Shown: piece after piece, positions 1-11,481 of the stretch
How the letters are laid out: each line of letters begins with the position of its first letter
Position numbering within the stretch: position 1 is the stretch's first letter
Assembly: GCF_001949145.1 (NCBI RefSeq)
Contig: NW_019091456.1
Coordinates: 138,496-174,218 of the forward strand
Direction: 5' to 3'
Source of the DNA: Acanthaster planci
Taxonomy: Eukaryota; Echinodermata; Asteroidea; Valvatida; Acanthasteridae
DNA length: 35,723 nt
Position numbers and translations under genes: made by a program
Notes under the pieces: model-generated
Database searches by the model: none
What the model saw: only the letters and a program-made list of their open reading frames with translations
What the model was told of the DNA's origin: nothing

Positions 1-650
1 AAAGGCTTAATGTCATCTTTTCCCAAGTGGTTTACTAGCAGTGCGTCTGCTAGATTGATTCATTTCGTGAATCCAGGGCCAGTCTCTTTGGCGGGGGGTA
101 CAGTCACGCTGCCGAGAAATCGCTCTTAAGACGCAGAGAGGGGCACTGATGAAAGAGTAAATATTACTGAGCAGTCGGACTGCCATGTCATGCTAACTCC
201 GGTTTGTGTTTGCCCAAATGGGGATAAGACCAAAATCAATCAAAACCACCTCATTTGGACGCTGAAACTTCTTATTGAAATAGTCTGAAATGCTGCATCT
301 TTCACAAAGAGGTCCAATAGAAGGGTATTTTGCTCATCGGTGTTTGTTGATGAAACTTGACACAGAAAGTGAACTATAAGGAGCTTGCTCTGGACGTGAG
401 GAATAACTTCTCCTGGCAGACATTTGGTAGCATAGAGGTACAAGTTTGTGCGTGTATTTTTCGCCAGAATAACCCTGTGCACGGATGTACAGTATTTATA
501 ACGCAGCTCGTTTTGAGTCATCGATGCATGTTTCACCATAGACGCTTCTATCACAAACAATAGGCCTAAGCATGTAAAACAAAACTGCTGCAAACTGCTA
601 ACTGACTACAGTGACCTACAAATCACAAAACAAGGACGGCCTGACGTTTC

Positions 651-707
651 GATCCTATAGCAGAATCTTTCTTAAAGGCCTTTGAGAAAGATTCTGCTTA
701 TAGGATC
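651..707. repeat. Short inverted repeat (hairpin)
   Basis: The left arm at 651-673 reads GATCCTATAGCAGAATC and continues. The right arm at 684-707 is its reverse complement apart from a one-base indel and a terminal mismatch. About 10 bases containing AAAGGCCT separate the arms. It looks like a small dispersed palindromic repeat rather than part of a gene. Confidence 0.7.
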
Positions 708-1050
708 CATAACAGGCCTACGTGTAATTATGAATAAGATCTTTAGTGTTTTCAATGGTAGGGTTTTTTGTAACCGCCGCTTTAATTTTTTCGGGAATTA
801 TCTTCCGCAAATATAAACGGTAAAGATTTCCTGTGATCGAATGTTACCCTACTCCTGCGACGGCAGTGCACACTACACCGATGGCCCCCATTCTATCACA
901 CCATGCACCACGTTAGACATGTGATAGTCATTCATGGAGTACCTAAGACAGTTTGACCATTCCTATTTGTCGAAAGCCGATCAAGTAGCTGGTCAAAATG
1001 GTTGATGAAGCACCTGCTCGTGCAAGGCACACACCATGACATGGCTAATG

Positions 1051-1135
1051 GGGTGAGTGAAAAAAGTAAAAACGTTGAACAGAATTGTTGGAAATCTATG
1101 ATTTTTGAAGTATTTGAGTTTCCGATTGAACACGT
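1051..1135 (+). repeat. Partial copy of a MITE-like dispersed repeat
   Basis: The segment around 1075-1130 (GAACAGAATTGTTGGAAATC followed by a TTTGA-rich stretch) resembles the 5' parts of the repeats at 1763-2066 and 9998-10306. The palindromic half of those copies is missing here. Boundaries are approximate, and the similarity was judged by eye. Confidence 0.4.
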
Positions 1136-1762
1136 TTATGAATTGGAATAATTGGCAGGTGTCGTGGTCTCACTTTTTAGGCATGCTCGGATTTCCAGGT
1201 AGTAAGCCAACACTGCTGAGCGACCCAAACAGCGACCCGAACGTATACGCAGTGAATCCCGTTTTGGTTCACTTTATTGGTGTGCTGAGTTCCTACATCA
1301 CGTGATCACGGCACGCAGGACTTCGTGCAGACGTCCGTGCGCCTCTGTCGAAGTGGTTTTCGCGGAAATCTCGTTGGTCATGGCGTTAGTCTTGTGTCAT
1401 GTTTGAACTGAGGAGACAAGAAGAAACGTCACAGAACAAACGGTATCTGCGAAATAGGTCGTATCCTTAAGGGAAAACGGAATTAAATTAGGACCGGCCG
1501 AAGTGAATGGACGATGATACTGTCCCTTGCATTTGGCGTGAGCCATTGTAACCTCCTGTTCTCCTGATCTGCTTTGGTGCTTAAAACAAACGTTTGAGAT
1601 GGCCAAGCACATATTATTCTCTAATTTAAATTTGTACACAGATATGGACCTTTTCACTAATTAGGGCATATTCATTAATACTTAAGACAGTCTCCCTATT
1701 CAACAACGTGTTTAACATGTGATAATGCCCGCTGAGAAGTTATGATTGGTCAAGTGTCCGTG

Positions 1763-2066
1763 TGTACGCGGCTTGCCAAGTCCATATAAGAAGATTTTTT
1801 GGACAGCATGCACAAGAAATATACTGAACCATCGACGAGGTGTTCGGAAAAAATGAAAGTAAAATTCTGGAACAAAATTGTTGGAAATCCAATGCAGCCT
1901 TTATAGACTTATTTTGACTTTCTGACCAAAAATAGTATTATGATTCATGGGAATAAAAAGGTGTTTGGCCTGTCTTAAACGTAGACCGGCTGAGGAGACG
2001 GAACGCTGATGATTCCCTCACGTACGGCTCAGGTATTAGTCGCGTCCTAAACCGGTCTTAAAAAGG
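1763..2066 (+). mobile_element. MITE-like palindromic repeat, copy A
   Basis: This copy aligns with 9998-10306. Shared landmarks in order are a CCAAGTCCAT/CGAGTCCAT block, GAGGTGTTC/GGGGTGTTC, AATGAAAGTAAAATT, TTGTTGGAAATCC, a TTTTGACTYTCTGA block, GGGAATA followed by TTGGCC, and GGAACGCTGAT leading to TATTAGTCG. The right half folds on itself but is more decayed than copy B. It has no open reading frame, so it is probably a non-autonomous element. Boundaries are approximate. Confidence 0.55.
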
Positions 2067-4901
2067 CTTTTCCAAGTATCGGCTTCAAATCTGTTCCTCT
2101 CCCGTCTGTCTAAATTGTTTTACTCTCTGACTGTAAAGATTTAAGCTCACTAAAAAGTACTGTTTGCAGTGTGAAAATCTACTTGCATACGTAAAATGTT
2201 TTCGTTAAAATCGGACCCCATAATTTTATGCTTACAAGCGGTTTTGTAACGGTGAACAGAGGCAGCCGTTTCTTGCCACAAAAACAAGGCTATATAGAGA
2301 TAACAACATATGGTATATTTTTGGTTAGGTTTTGACCGATTCCGAACAAGTTTTTGATATATTGATAGTGGGAGAGTGTGCTGAGGTAGCAGTTTCAATT
2401 CAATAAAACAATCAAACGATTTCTGAAACTTGCGTAGGCTTGGGAGAAAAAAGTATATGGAGGTCCCGGATTTTGTTTGATTTGTTTTTCGCGAGACTTT
2501 TTAACTTCCTGATCGTACGCGATTACCTATCGACCAGAGGCATCAAACGATCATCTGGCCATGTGGATGTAAAATTCTGTCCTTGGGAGGAGACAATAAA
2601 GCACACAAATTAACGAGAACGTGCCCACTATTAAAGGTCTGTTTGCTGTCGTGAAAGCGCACAGTGATGGACAAATTCTCAGCTCGTAGCCCGTTGTCAA
2701 ATGCAAATACAGTCTACGTTGTGAAAGTACATGTACATGTAAATAGCCCTTGATCTCTCAGCCACCGTGAAATCGATTAAAGTGTAACCGCTTAGTGCAG
2801 GTGTAGGCCTAACAGCCCGTTCCCACTTGATTCACCAATTGAGGGATCTGATCCACCTTTTGCCAATANTCTCCGTCTCATACCTTGCTGCATATGCATG
2901 AATCTGGGGAATTCCTTTCAGACATCTTGGGGGATGTGTTAAGTAACAATAGTCCGGAATGTGTATAGGAATTGGACATGTTGGGGGGTACCCCTCGGTC
3001 TCATTTCTTGCTGGGTATACCGTTATAAGGTGGATCAGGATCAGACCCACTTTTCTTGATCCTCCATGAATGGTCTCTACAGTAACTTATAAAAGTCGAA
3101 CAAGAAATGTAGCTCATGAAATCGATTGCTTTATTTAGAGAAGTTCATGGTCTGTTATACTTCGGTATTTATTGATTTCCCGAAACATAAAATGTTGAAT
3201 TGAATAAGGACGACACATCAATCAAAAATAGGAACATGTCAGCAATAACCTCTTTGGATGTTAGACAACATGGCCACTCGTGTAAATTTTCCTTTCAATG
3301 TTGCGGTTATTTGTGAGTCTAGGACTCAAGGAAACTTGAGTTCAAACAGTGGAACACATTTTTTGATTGCGCCTAATGCGATATCTGCTAATGAGAAGGT
3401 TCGACAGAATTTGGGAAGGTTTTTAAAATCTTCTTTTCGTACGGGGTTCCAGAGTGCGGTCAAGTCAAGATCTCGCCGCATCTATCTCAATCCATAAATA
3501 CCGCACGTCGAATTGGAGTGAAACCTCTATGAGTGAAACGTATATGCAGGCGCCCAGTTGAATAAAAAGCGCTATGCACTTCGCTTTGTGTGACATCATT
3601 GCAACTTCAGCCACGCCCATGTCATGGTCAGCGCACCCGATTACAATGTATTTTTTTAATTGTAAAGTTTTGAAACGCTTGGTGGCGGCAAACATACCAA
3701 ACTGGATCGGCTGGTCCACAGATACAAAAACGGATAGACTGCCAATCTGGCGCGTCTTTTGAAAAAGTGTCTAGGTACAAAGGTGGTCGGCAGCGCTTAT
3801 TTAGTTATGTTCAATGTGGAACGTTGCCTGGATTTGTATTTCATGTGGTCTCAGAATTTGCTTTTTTTTTGCTCTTCAATACCGTCACGTCTTCGTTTCA
3901 GATGTTGTAAGCGTGTTTCGAATCTACATAGGCCAAAGCCATATTAAGTTCATAGAGGATTATTGAAAATCGGAAAATAGCTTTATGGAATATTGGAATT
4001 CTTCAACTCTGCGTATTAAATTCGATATAACGAGGAGAACATACATAGTCGCTGAAATACGGCATTGACATGTTCTCTGCAACCTGCGCGCGAGTGTTGC
4101 GACAAGGCAGTACTAGCCATGTTGTGATTGCAGCTGGGAATAACACGTGAATCTGTGGAAGTCCTTGGCAGGTGGCTGTATGGTCACTTTCCATAGCCAC
4201 GTTGAAAGACAAAGCCATACATAGTCAGGAACTGTGAAAGTTCGTCCTTATTTCCTTTTATGTGCCTTGGTATAAGTCGAGATGTTGGCACAGGTACCGG
4301 TAATAATGAAACAAATTTGTTATTTGAAAAATTTCATCCAGTGAACTCAGAGTAAACAAAAATTCGATATGGAGAAATTACCGATTTCATTCTGGAAAGT
4401 CTAGTGATTCTTTTTCTCACTTAATCAAAAGGAATACGTTTCTGAGAACAGCGACCCTTGTGAATTTGCCCCTGGTTTGTGGTTAATTTGATTTCAAAAT
4501 GATTGTGACAATTCCCAAAGCCATCAAAATGCAGGTACTTTAAATTCCATAAATCATGGTGGAATTTAAGTATGTTATGTGACTGGAAACGTAGTGGCTG
4601 TAGGCGGTCAAGAGATGACGAGCAAAAATAGCAGCACACACGGCACGCAAGGGAATTTATGTACAATGAACCTCATAAAATTGCACACTGTGAAGATATG
4701 CTGTTTAGCCGGGACGGGAAGGATCAATCTATGATGAAAATGACGAATGATAAGGCATCATTCTGACCAATTACATTGACAAAAAAAAATAATAATTGTT
4801 ACATCGTAATGTTCAGCAAGTGCACAATCGTCTTGTGCTTTATTTACGGATGGACCGGTATGCGCCTTGTTGGTGTGTACACACGAACACTCTTATCAAA
4901 A

Positions 4902-4926
4902 GTGTGAGTGTGAGTGTGAGTGTGAG
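4902..4926. repeat. GTGTGA hexamer microsatellite
   Basis: About four consecutive GTGTGA units lie within AT-rich intron sequence. A TGTGTACACACGAACAC palindrome-like stretch lies about 15 bases upstream. It is a simple tandem repeat with no sign of function. Confidence 0.85.
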
Positions 4927-7622
4927 GAATGGTAGAAATGAGGAGTTTGGTGAGTCGCCAAAAGCCTCCAGCTTTGCATTAATACTGGTGTGTGAGGCTG
5001 CCTGTTGTGCACGTGCGCTTTAAATTAAAATAACAAAATAGGCTGTTTTGGGAGTTTTTCTACCAATAGCGCAACAGTTTACGTGAGGCTATAAACCCAA
5101 TTGGGACTTTGTCTTGTCAATAATCATGCGATGAGCTCGAAGCCTATGGGGAGCTTTCTATATTTCACTTCTCCCTCAAAATTAAAATTGCCTTCCATTA
5201 TTGCATTTACTGTCATACTCGACAAAATCATATTCGGCTTGCTATTTTTTTCGATTCTTGCATGGCTTTAGATGTCGTTTTTTAATTTGTTTTTGAAGGA
5301 AATAAAATCCAACGATCACATTGTATGATAGTGCAATGTGACCTCTGATTATAGAGATTACAGATATATTGCCAGTGGCGTCTGACTGTCGTCCAGTTAT
5401 CCCCTCTGTTTGCTATCGATGAGGGGGTGAACCCAATGCTTCATCACACCTCTGCAAAGCTTGGTTTATGAGGTTGCAAGGACCTGTATACATCATAGAT
5501 GCTTCCTTTCTCTCCCTGTCGAGTACTGATGCAACGTTTGTACGCATACTCTTAAGCTGGTTTCTGCATTCGCATTTCTGCATCTTTATTGGTTTTGCCT
5601 TGGTGTTATTCACTCATAGTATTGTAGCCTATATTGCATTCAAACTGTTCATGAACGTAATAATTATGCCTCATTGTTTTATAACTCAGCGTGGAGATCG
5701 GGTGCTTCCAGCCTCATTTTTAATAGAAGAAACGTCGAATTTGTCTCGTCATTTCCTAGACACGATGAGCACACCAAACAAACTCTCTAGTACCAAATCG
5801 CGATTAATTCACGTAGAGTAAACATATTTATCACCATGATTGCCGCATGCGTGTGGTACTTCTTTTTTAATTACTTCGGAAATGCAGGTCAGTGAATTGC
5901 AATCCAAGGTATCTCAACGGTCCTGTTCGAGATCTGTTGAGAATAAAATAATATGCAGGTAGTCCTGCGTCATTTGTGTTATCACTTGACATCAAGTCTT
6001 TCTTGTTGAGTTTTGTCTATTTTTTGACTGAACTAAAAAAAAAGCATAAAAAAGCGTCATCTAATTCCACAGGACCTTGTGTTTGGTTGACACAGTTTGT
6101 CCCTCAGAAAGATATTGCAGAGCGTGTACACATTCTGTATTGTCTTTTGCCAAAATATGATATTCCGCCACCTCGTCTTGTAGAAATGCCAAAACGTAAA
6201 TAGATACAGTTACTTTTTGTAGCATTAAATTATTATGGTGATGCTGGTGTATTGTGATGCCATGCCCCCTGCGTAGCTACAGCACATCGCGTGATGCATT
6301 CAATGTCACACTTCACGCAAACTTCAAGGCAAATAATACACTTGGCATCTTTCAAATAAACAGACCAGAAAAGGCCAGCAAGACTTTTGACGTAAGCGAC
6401 TTGCACGTCGTGATCAATATTCACCCACTCTCCTCTTTGCTTTACTTTCAACACTGCTGCATTTTCGCGTGTGTATCGTCAATGATTTTTGTTTTCTGAT
6501 GTGCAGTCATAGATATGGATATACATGTATATCACGTTGCATACATGTACACGTGGTTCTTCTTGTGCAACTTCTGTTTTGTTATATGCCCAAAAAATTC
6601 AAATAAATTTAGCGTTTGCTTTGATGTGATGGAAACTTTGGCATATTGCAGATTATATTTGGATTAGACGCTGAAAAAGACGGGCATTGTTGAACGTTTC
6701 TGAACAATCGATATTTGCAGCTACCTGGGTATAGAAAGTAAGGTAACACGTTTGATTTGTTGTGTATTGGACTCTAGCGTAATAGTTTTAAGCCTTTGGC
6801 TTCTGCTTATGCCACCATGTTGCTGTCTTTATTGTCTTGTTACTTTGTCCTAGCTCACCAAAGACCCTTCATTGGATACTCAATAATCAACCTTTCTTAA
6901 TCGGTTTGCTACTTTTATGCTTTGTTCCTCCCTTTATTCCATTCTGTACCTTCATGTTTCCCATTGAGTTAATCATATCATGTTATTCACTAATCGACTT
7001 TGTTCTGTAAATGTCGCCAATATGAAATAATTGTATAAACGGTGTTGTATCTGCGATTTCATTGGGAAGTTCAAGATTTCTTGCGATTCGAAAAACACAA
7101 ATTTGTTTTATTGTGCTTGCGAGAAAGACATCTGGGGACCGAGCAGAAAACATCGGCACTTTGACTGGAGGTAAAATCACTTCCCTGGCTGTTTGAGGCT
7201 TTTGGCGTCTACACGCACCACGGGGTTTTGACGGCTGTTTGAGACTCATTTTTCTCTCTTTCCGCGCTGTTGATGCGCGACATTCATTAAGTTATAAGAC
7301 CCGGGGCGTCTGTTGGAAATTGGCGCCAAATTTATTGCAGGAAGCATTGTACCATGATGAGTGGGGGGCAGATAGAACATGATGCGGGCTGATTTTGCCG
7401 AGTGAAGTCTTCCCTTTTGTGAGAATGAAGCCTTGGTGTATAGTTAAAATGTATGTTAAAATTGAAAAAGTTTAAATTTAAACCACTCTTTCCTGAATTT
7501 CTTGCTGGGATTAGCATTGCTTGAAGGGATATTTACGTGCAATTTGCAAGGCGTCTGATGTTCAGCTTTATTGCACCCCCCCTCCGGACAACAGATCTTA
7601 TTTTTCTCCTGATCTTTTCCAG

Positions 7623-7750
7623 TGGAGTGAACACGTTCGCCATGCTGGCTGGCTGTCTACCTTTCACTGTGGAGCCATTCAATATTAAACTTCTCCTGAA
7701 AAAGATAAACAACCGGGAGATGGCAGAGATACCGACACATCTGTCAAATG
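7623..7750 (+). CDS. HUNK: HUNK-like protein kinase, internal exon (kinase subdomains IX-X)
   Basis: This exon encodes about 42 residues of a serine/threonine kinase C-lobe. It begins with GVNTFAMLAGCLPFTVEPF and continues through a basic KKINNRE stretch to PTHLSN. The GVN-(Y/F)AML-G-LPFTVEPF signature is characteristic of HUNK (hormonally up-regulated Neu-associated kinase), an AMPK-related kinase, and separates it from MARK, SNRK and NUAK. The acceptor is a pyrimidine-rich TTTTCCAG ending at 7622 and the donor is G|GTGAGA at 7751. The exon starts with the third base of a codon (probably the Ile or Ser of the W-S-x-G motif) and ends with the first base of one, which fits the next exon at 10612. 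Upstream catalytic exons are outside the window. The symbol follows family resemblance; orthology was not tested. Confidence 0.9.
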
Positions 7751-9348
7751 GTGAGACACTTGTTTAAAAAAAAGATCAGTCTCAATTTGGCAACGCTTCG
7801 TTGAGTTCCGAAAAAATTGTTGAAACGTTGCCAAAAACCATCACAGTCGAAATTTGACAAAGGATGACTGAAATAATTTGGCGTTTAGCTATGTGTCTGA
7901 AGCTTAAACAACGATGTCAAGAATGTCGTTAATTTATTTTTTCAGGATTCGTTTCACTGAAACGACGTTTTAATACTTGTTAAACTCATAAGTCTCCATA
8001 AAAATTTCTTTTTAAGCGTGATGGAAAATAGTTTACTAGAGCAAGTCTTCTTGAAACTAGCACTGTTGAGTTTTGTGCTCTGTTTAAATAAACCGAACAA
8101 GCATAACATAATACATATATGATTTCTTTTAAAGGAATACTTTTCCCCAGTGTACAAACAGGCCATTTTGAATGGTTAAGTATTGCTGTGAATACAAAAG
8201 CATGTTATTTAAAATAGCGGCCCGTGTTTAGCTCGATCGGTTGTCTTAGCATAATCCACATGTACGAGAAACATAAGCGAGAACCAAATTTTCAAGTTTG
8301 CATCGCCCAAGACAAATTCTGTTGAGCTGTCTACTGCATGCCGGTATACGTCTGGTTCGAATCTGCCGGTTAACACCGACCGACTCAATGTTCGAGTGGT
8401 TAAAAACTGTCTGCACCACCGCGCAGGATGTCGTGGTTTCGAGGCATGGGAATCGCTTAGAAAGGGCCAAGTTCTATCGATAGGTGGGGGTGAAGCAGAC
8501 CGATAAACCATCATCTGCTAATGGGAAGGGGCAAATGGTGTAAAATTAAAACGACCCACTTTTGATGTACAACAATTATTTGACAGTGCAGGACCGGTTT
8601 TGTTATTTTCTCCGATCCCAACCAGAATGTTGCCTTGTTTAGGCACATTACGCCTCTGCTTGCTGTATACATCATTGACGCCCAGTTTAAGGAAATAGCT
8701 GTAAACACCACCAGAAACCACTGTCCATGATGAGTAGCAGTCTTACAAGCGTGTGACCACAAATACTATAGCTACACTTCAAACTGAATCATAGATTAAT
8801 TTTTTTTCAGTTAGGTTAGCACGTACACAGCCCCATAGCCTTATACTGCACAGTTTTATAAAGCAAAGTGAAGTCATTATAAACACATAAACACAGCTTC
8901 AGTAAAATAAACTTCAGCATTTAACGAGAAGAACCAGAGAATAAAAATTAGCTCTACTATTTTAATTAATGAGAATTTTTTTCATCCGTAAGATAGCATA
9001 GCCCAAGACCTACATTTAATACTTGGCATCAAAAGGCTCGTGAAGACGTGAATGTATTTGTGTTGGCCAGTTTAGTGAAAACTTGCACCTGGTAATTCCA
9101 AAGTGACCCAACCACTAACCTGTGCGCAGATATTACATGACAAAATGTCAGTTATGTTATCGTAACGATTTTAGTGTACAAGAACCCTCTCGTGTATTCT
9201 CATGCGTTGCTCTACCTTGAGCGATCTTGCCGCCTCAATAATTATCATTATCTTCAGGCAAACTTGAATTCTCAGTTCTGATTGGTCGATCCATTGCAAC
9301 AAACAGTGTGATGTATAATGTACATATATTGACTGCTTCGAGTGGTAT

Positions 9349-9450
9349 AGTAAAACTAACCTCCTGAGGTGATCCATGGAGCATTCTATTTTCCCAAGGC
9401 CAAGGGAAAATAGAATGCTCCATGGATCACCTCAGGAGGTTAGTTTTACT
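9349..9450. repeat. 47-bp perfect inverted repeat with 8-base loop
   Basis: The arms 9349-9395 and 9404-9450 are exact reverse complements over 47 bases. Each contains CCTCCTGAGGTGATCCATGG or its complement. The loop is AAGGCCAA. Outside the perfect arms the pairing continues imperfectly to about 9331 on the left (GACTGCTTCG) and 9472 on the right (GCAGTCAG), so the whole unit is about 140 bp. It lies inside a HUNK-like intron. It may be a very recent MITE insertion, a hairpin RNA source or an assembly artefact. Confidence 0.9.
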
Positions 9451-9997
9451 GTACCGCGAGATAAAGCAGTCAGTATTTGTTTTATAACACCTCCCCACAG
9501 ATTCTGCAAAATTGAAGCTAAAAATCAATAATGAAACACCAAACTGGAATTTCCATTCATCAAATTTAATTCAAGAATTCCAAGTGGAACAGCAACGTTT
9601 GAATACATTCGTTCAATGTTGTTCGCTAAGAGTCGAAATACAGGCCTATGCTTTCGTTGCTACGGATATAATTCTTTGGTTGCTACGGGTATGGTTCTTT
9701 TTCAGAATGAGGCTGCGTGATATAATCTTTTTGAAGAGGTGGTATAAAAATAGTAAAACTAGCAAGCGTCACATGACACACTGTCGGCCAATCAAGACAC
9801 AGAATCTGTGGGTGAGGTGTTTTAACAAAAATATAATAAATAATCAATGCTCTGAACTGTGTAACTGCCGAGCGTTCAGTAACTGGGTACCTTCGTCAGG
9901 GCAAGCAGATTCAGTAAAAAAAAACCTGTGTAATGCGCTGTTCTAACTCAACGCATTGTACAATATTTACGCACAGATCTGCAACACACAGAACGCG

Positions 9998-10306
9998 CCA
10001 CACGCGCGTCGAGTCCATTATACAACTTTCTAAAGGATTATACCATAAAATGGACGGGGTGTTCAGGACAATGAAAGTAAAATTTTTAGAACATTGTCGT
10101 TGGAAATCCATCATTTGTTGACTTGTTTTGACTCTCTGAATAAAATGGTATTTCTGAATGGGAATAGCTACGTGCTTGGCCGGTTTTAAACTAAGGATTA
10201 ATACCTTGCTCAGGAGAACGAACGCTGATAATGCCCTCGCCTGCGGCTTGGGCATTAGTCGTGTCCGTTCTCGTGAGCCGACCGGCCAAGCACATAATTC
10301 ATTCCC
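9998..10306 (+). mobile_element. MITE-like palindromic repeat, copy B
   Basis: This copy has two nested inverted repeats. The outer arms are 10160-10186 (GGGAATAGCTACGTGCTTGG onward) and 10280-10306 (ending GCACATAATTCATTCCC). The inner arms are 10208-10236 and 10250-10278, both ending in the complementary TAATGCCC/GGGCATTA core. The preceding ~160 bases match copy A at 1763-1945. There is no coding capacity, which suggests a non-autonomous DNA element. A host-gene role is unlikely, though it sits about 300 bases before a HUNK-like exon. Confidence 0.6.
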
Positions 10307-10611
10307 TTAATAATGAACGTGAAAAAAAATACAGTAAGGAGACGAAGTGTCATAACTTAAGTGTGATCACCAGTTGCGTCAATCGTCTGAGATTTGGTTC
10401 TTCAATGTCCTTCCATATTTCCCGACGGCAAAATTGACAGCCTAGCTTTCTGCCCTCTTAAAAACTATGAACATCAATTCACTATTTCTGAATTCCTTGC
10501 TGTTTCACATTAGATTTCTTGTTAAGTTCCGAGTAAGTACGAAGACGAATGGATTCATAACCATTATCCTGACGTTAGCTTCATTTTAACTTCTTTATTT
10601 TTGTTTCAAAG

Positions 10612-11009
10612 ACTGCAAAGATTTCATCAAGAAGCTCCTTCATCCGGACCCACGAATGCGGTACTCGGTCACTGAAACACTTAACCACCGCTGGCTTGCA
10701 GTAGAAAAAGACGCCCCTCACCGCCCCCGCACGGCAAGCCCGCCCCCCAATGGCAGAGTAAGTCGCATGGAACTAGAAACCGACATCCTAGAGTACATAT
10801 GGAGCAACATGGGTTACAACATAAATCACGTGACCAACTCTGTCATCAGTAAAAGAGCTGATGAATATTCAGCTATTTACTACTTACTTCTCCGCAAACG
10901 CAATCGGCAGCACCTGAAGATGTTGAGGAAAATTCAAGTCGACGATGAGGAAGGAAAAAAAGATGCAAAAGATACTTGGATAAGTGGCCCTAAATTATAT
11001 GAGGAGGCG
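10612..11009 (+). CDS. HUNK: HUNK-like protein kinase, internal exon (subdomain XI and UBA-like segment)
   Basis: This exon encodes about 133 residues. It opens with D-C-K-DFIKKLLHPDPRMR and TLNHRWL, kinase subdomain XI with its invariant arginine and the terminal H-x-W. After a Pro-rich linker (RPRTASPPPNGR), residues about 48-90 form a UBA-like region, IWSNMGYNINHVTNSVISKR then SAIYYLL. This matches the HUNK post-kinase pattern LGY...VINTVLSNRA...AIYFLL; MARK kinases carry a related UBA. A basic helix (RKRNRQHLKMLRK) follows. The acceptor is TTTGTTTCAAAG and the donor is GCG|GTAAGT at 11010. The first two bases complete the codon begun at 7750 and the exon ends in phase 0. The ATG at 10656 lies inside the exon and is not the start. 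Confidence 0.92.
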
Positions 11010-11481
11010 GTAAGTGCAGTGTAGTGTTCATCATTTAATCTGCTCTCGGAAGAACGATAATTCTGTTCGTATGAAACTAATAAATGCGGACGTTGTGTGC
11101 TGCATGTGACAAATTATACTGCATGCTGTCAGGTACAGAGGTTGGAAATGCATTAGCTGTGCTACTCATTACATTATATTTAATTTAGGATGGGAGCACA
11201 AGAAACTTTAGGATGGGAGTACAAGAAACTTTCCAAAAGACCCACGATGTACGCACTCGTTTGATTTATATTTGGTTGTCTCATCAATTGGACATGCGAT
11301 ACTTGATCATAATCTGTAATTGAATGCACCTACTCCACCTGATCATGCGGTCATTCAACGTTCGCTTGATCAAGACTCGCCGTTCGCTAAATTGCATATT
11401 AGGCTTTATTAAAGTTACTGTGACGACAGCTTGAATTGACCTCTACGAAAATCTTTCCCTATTTTTCTTGCGCTCACGCAG
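11010..11481 (+). other. Short HUNK-like intron with 23-bp tandem duplication
   Basis: This phase-0 intron of 472 bases runs from a strong GTAAGT donor to a TTTTTCTTGCGCTCACGCAG acceptor. Near its middle, two 23-base copies lie in tandem at 11185-11230. Nothing else was recognised. Confidence 0.85.
11185..11230. repeat. Tandem duplication, 2 x 23 bp
   Basis: TTAGGATGGGAGCACAAGAA plus three bases at 11185-11207 is repeated at 11208-11230 with a single C-to-T change. It is a small, recent-looking duplication inside the short HUNK-like intron. Confidence 0.85.

Larger units (their letters stand above)
1..7622 (+). other. Intron sequence upstream of the first visible HUNK-like exon
   Basis: No exon was recognised in this stretch. 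The acceptor at 7621-7622 needs a preceding exon that ends two bases into a codon, and the missing kinase subdomains I-VIII must lie upstream. I looked for codings of the catalytic loop (HRDLK), the DFG motif and the CGSP/APE activation segment on the + strand and found none, so this is best read as part of a large intron reaching beyond the left edge. It contains a hairpin near 651-707, MITE-like repeats at 1051-1135 and 1763-2066, one ambiguous base at 2869 and a GTGTGA microsatellite at 4902-4926. The other open frames are short, without splice context or recognisable domains. Confidence 0.6.
7751..10611 (+). other. HUNK-like intron containing a perfect hairpin and a MITE-like element
   Basis: This intron of about 2.9 kb splits a codon after its first base (phase 1). 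It starts GTGAGACA and ends TTTTTGTTTCAAAG. It contains the 47-bp perfect inverted repeat at 9349-9450 and the palindromic element at 9998-10306. An open frame at 9512-9946 (144 codons) overlaps this repeat-rich area, shows no recognisable domain, and I do not regard it as a gene. Confidence 0.75.

Noticed and set aside
1-7622. Search for the kinase catalytic loop and activation segment
   Set aside because: No HRDLK, DFG or CGSP/APE coding was found on the + strand, so these exons are taken to lie outside the window.
8318-8450. tRNA-like promoter boxes (GGTTCGAATC near 8353; GAGTGGTTAA near 8395 with GGTTTCGAGGC near 8435)
   Set aside because: Neither B-box-like sequence can form a proper T-stem, and acceptor and anticodon stems do not fold. 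Perhaps a decayed tRNA-derived SINE, but unsupported.
9512-9946. 144-codon open frame in the kinase intron
   Set aside because: No domain, composition like non-coding DNA, and no splice context linking it to the kinase.
10656-11024. Reading the second kinase exon as a stand-alone 122-codon gene from the internal ATG
   Set aside because: The frame stays open upstream to a canonical acceptor at 10611, and those codons encode conserved kinase subdomain XI. The last four codons fall after a GTAAGT donor.
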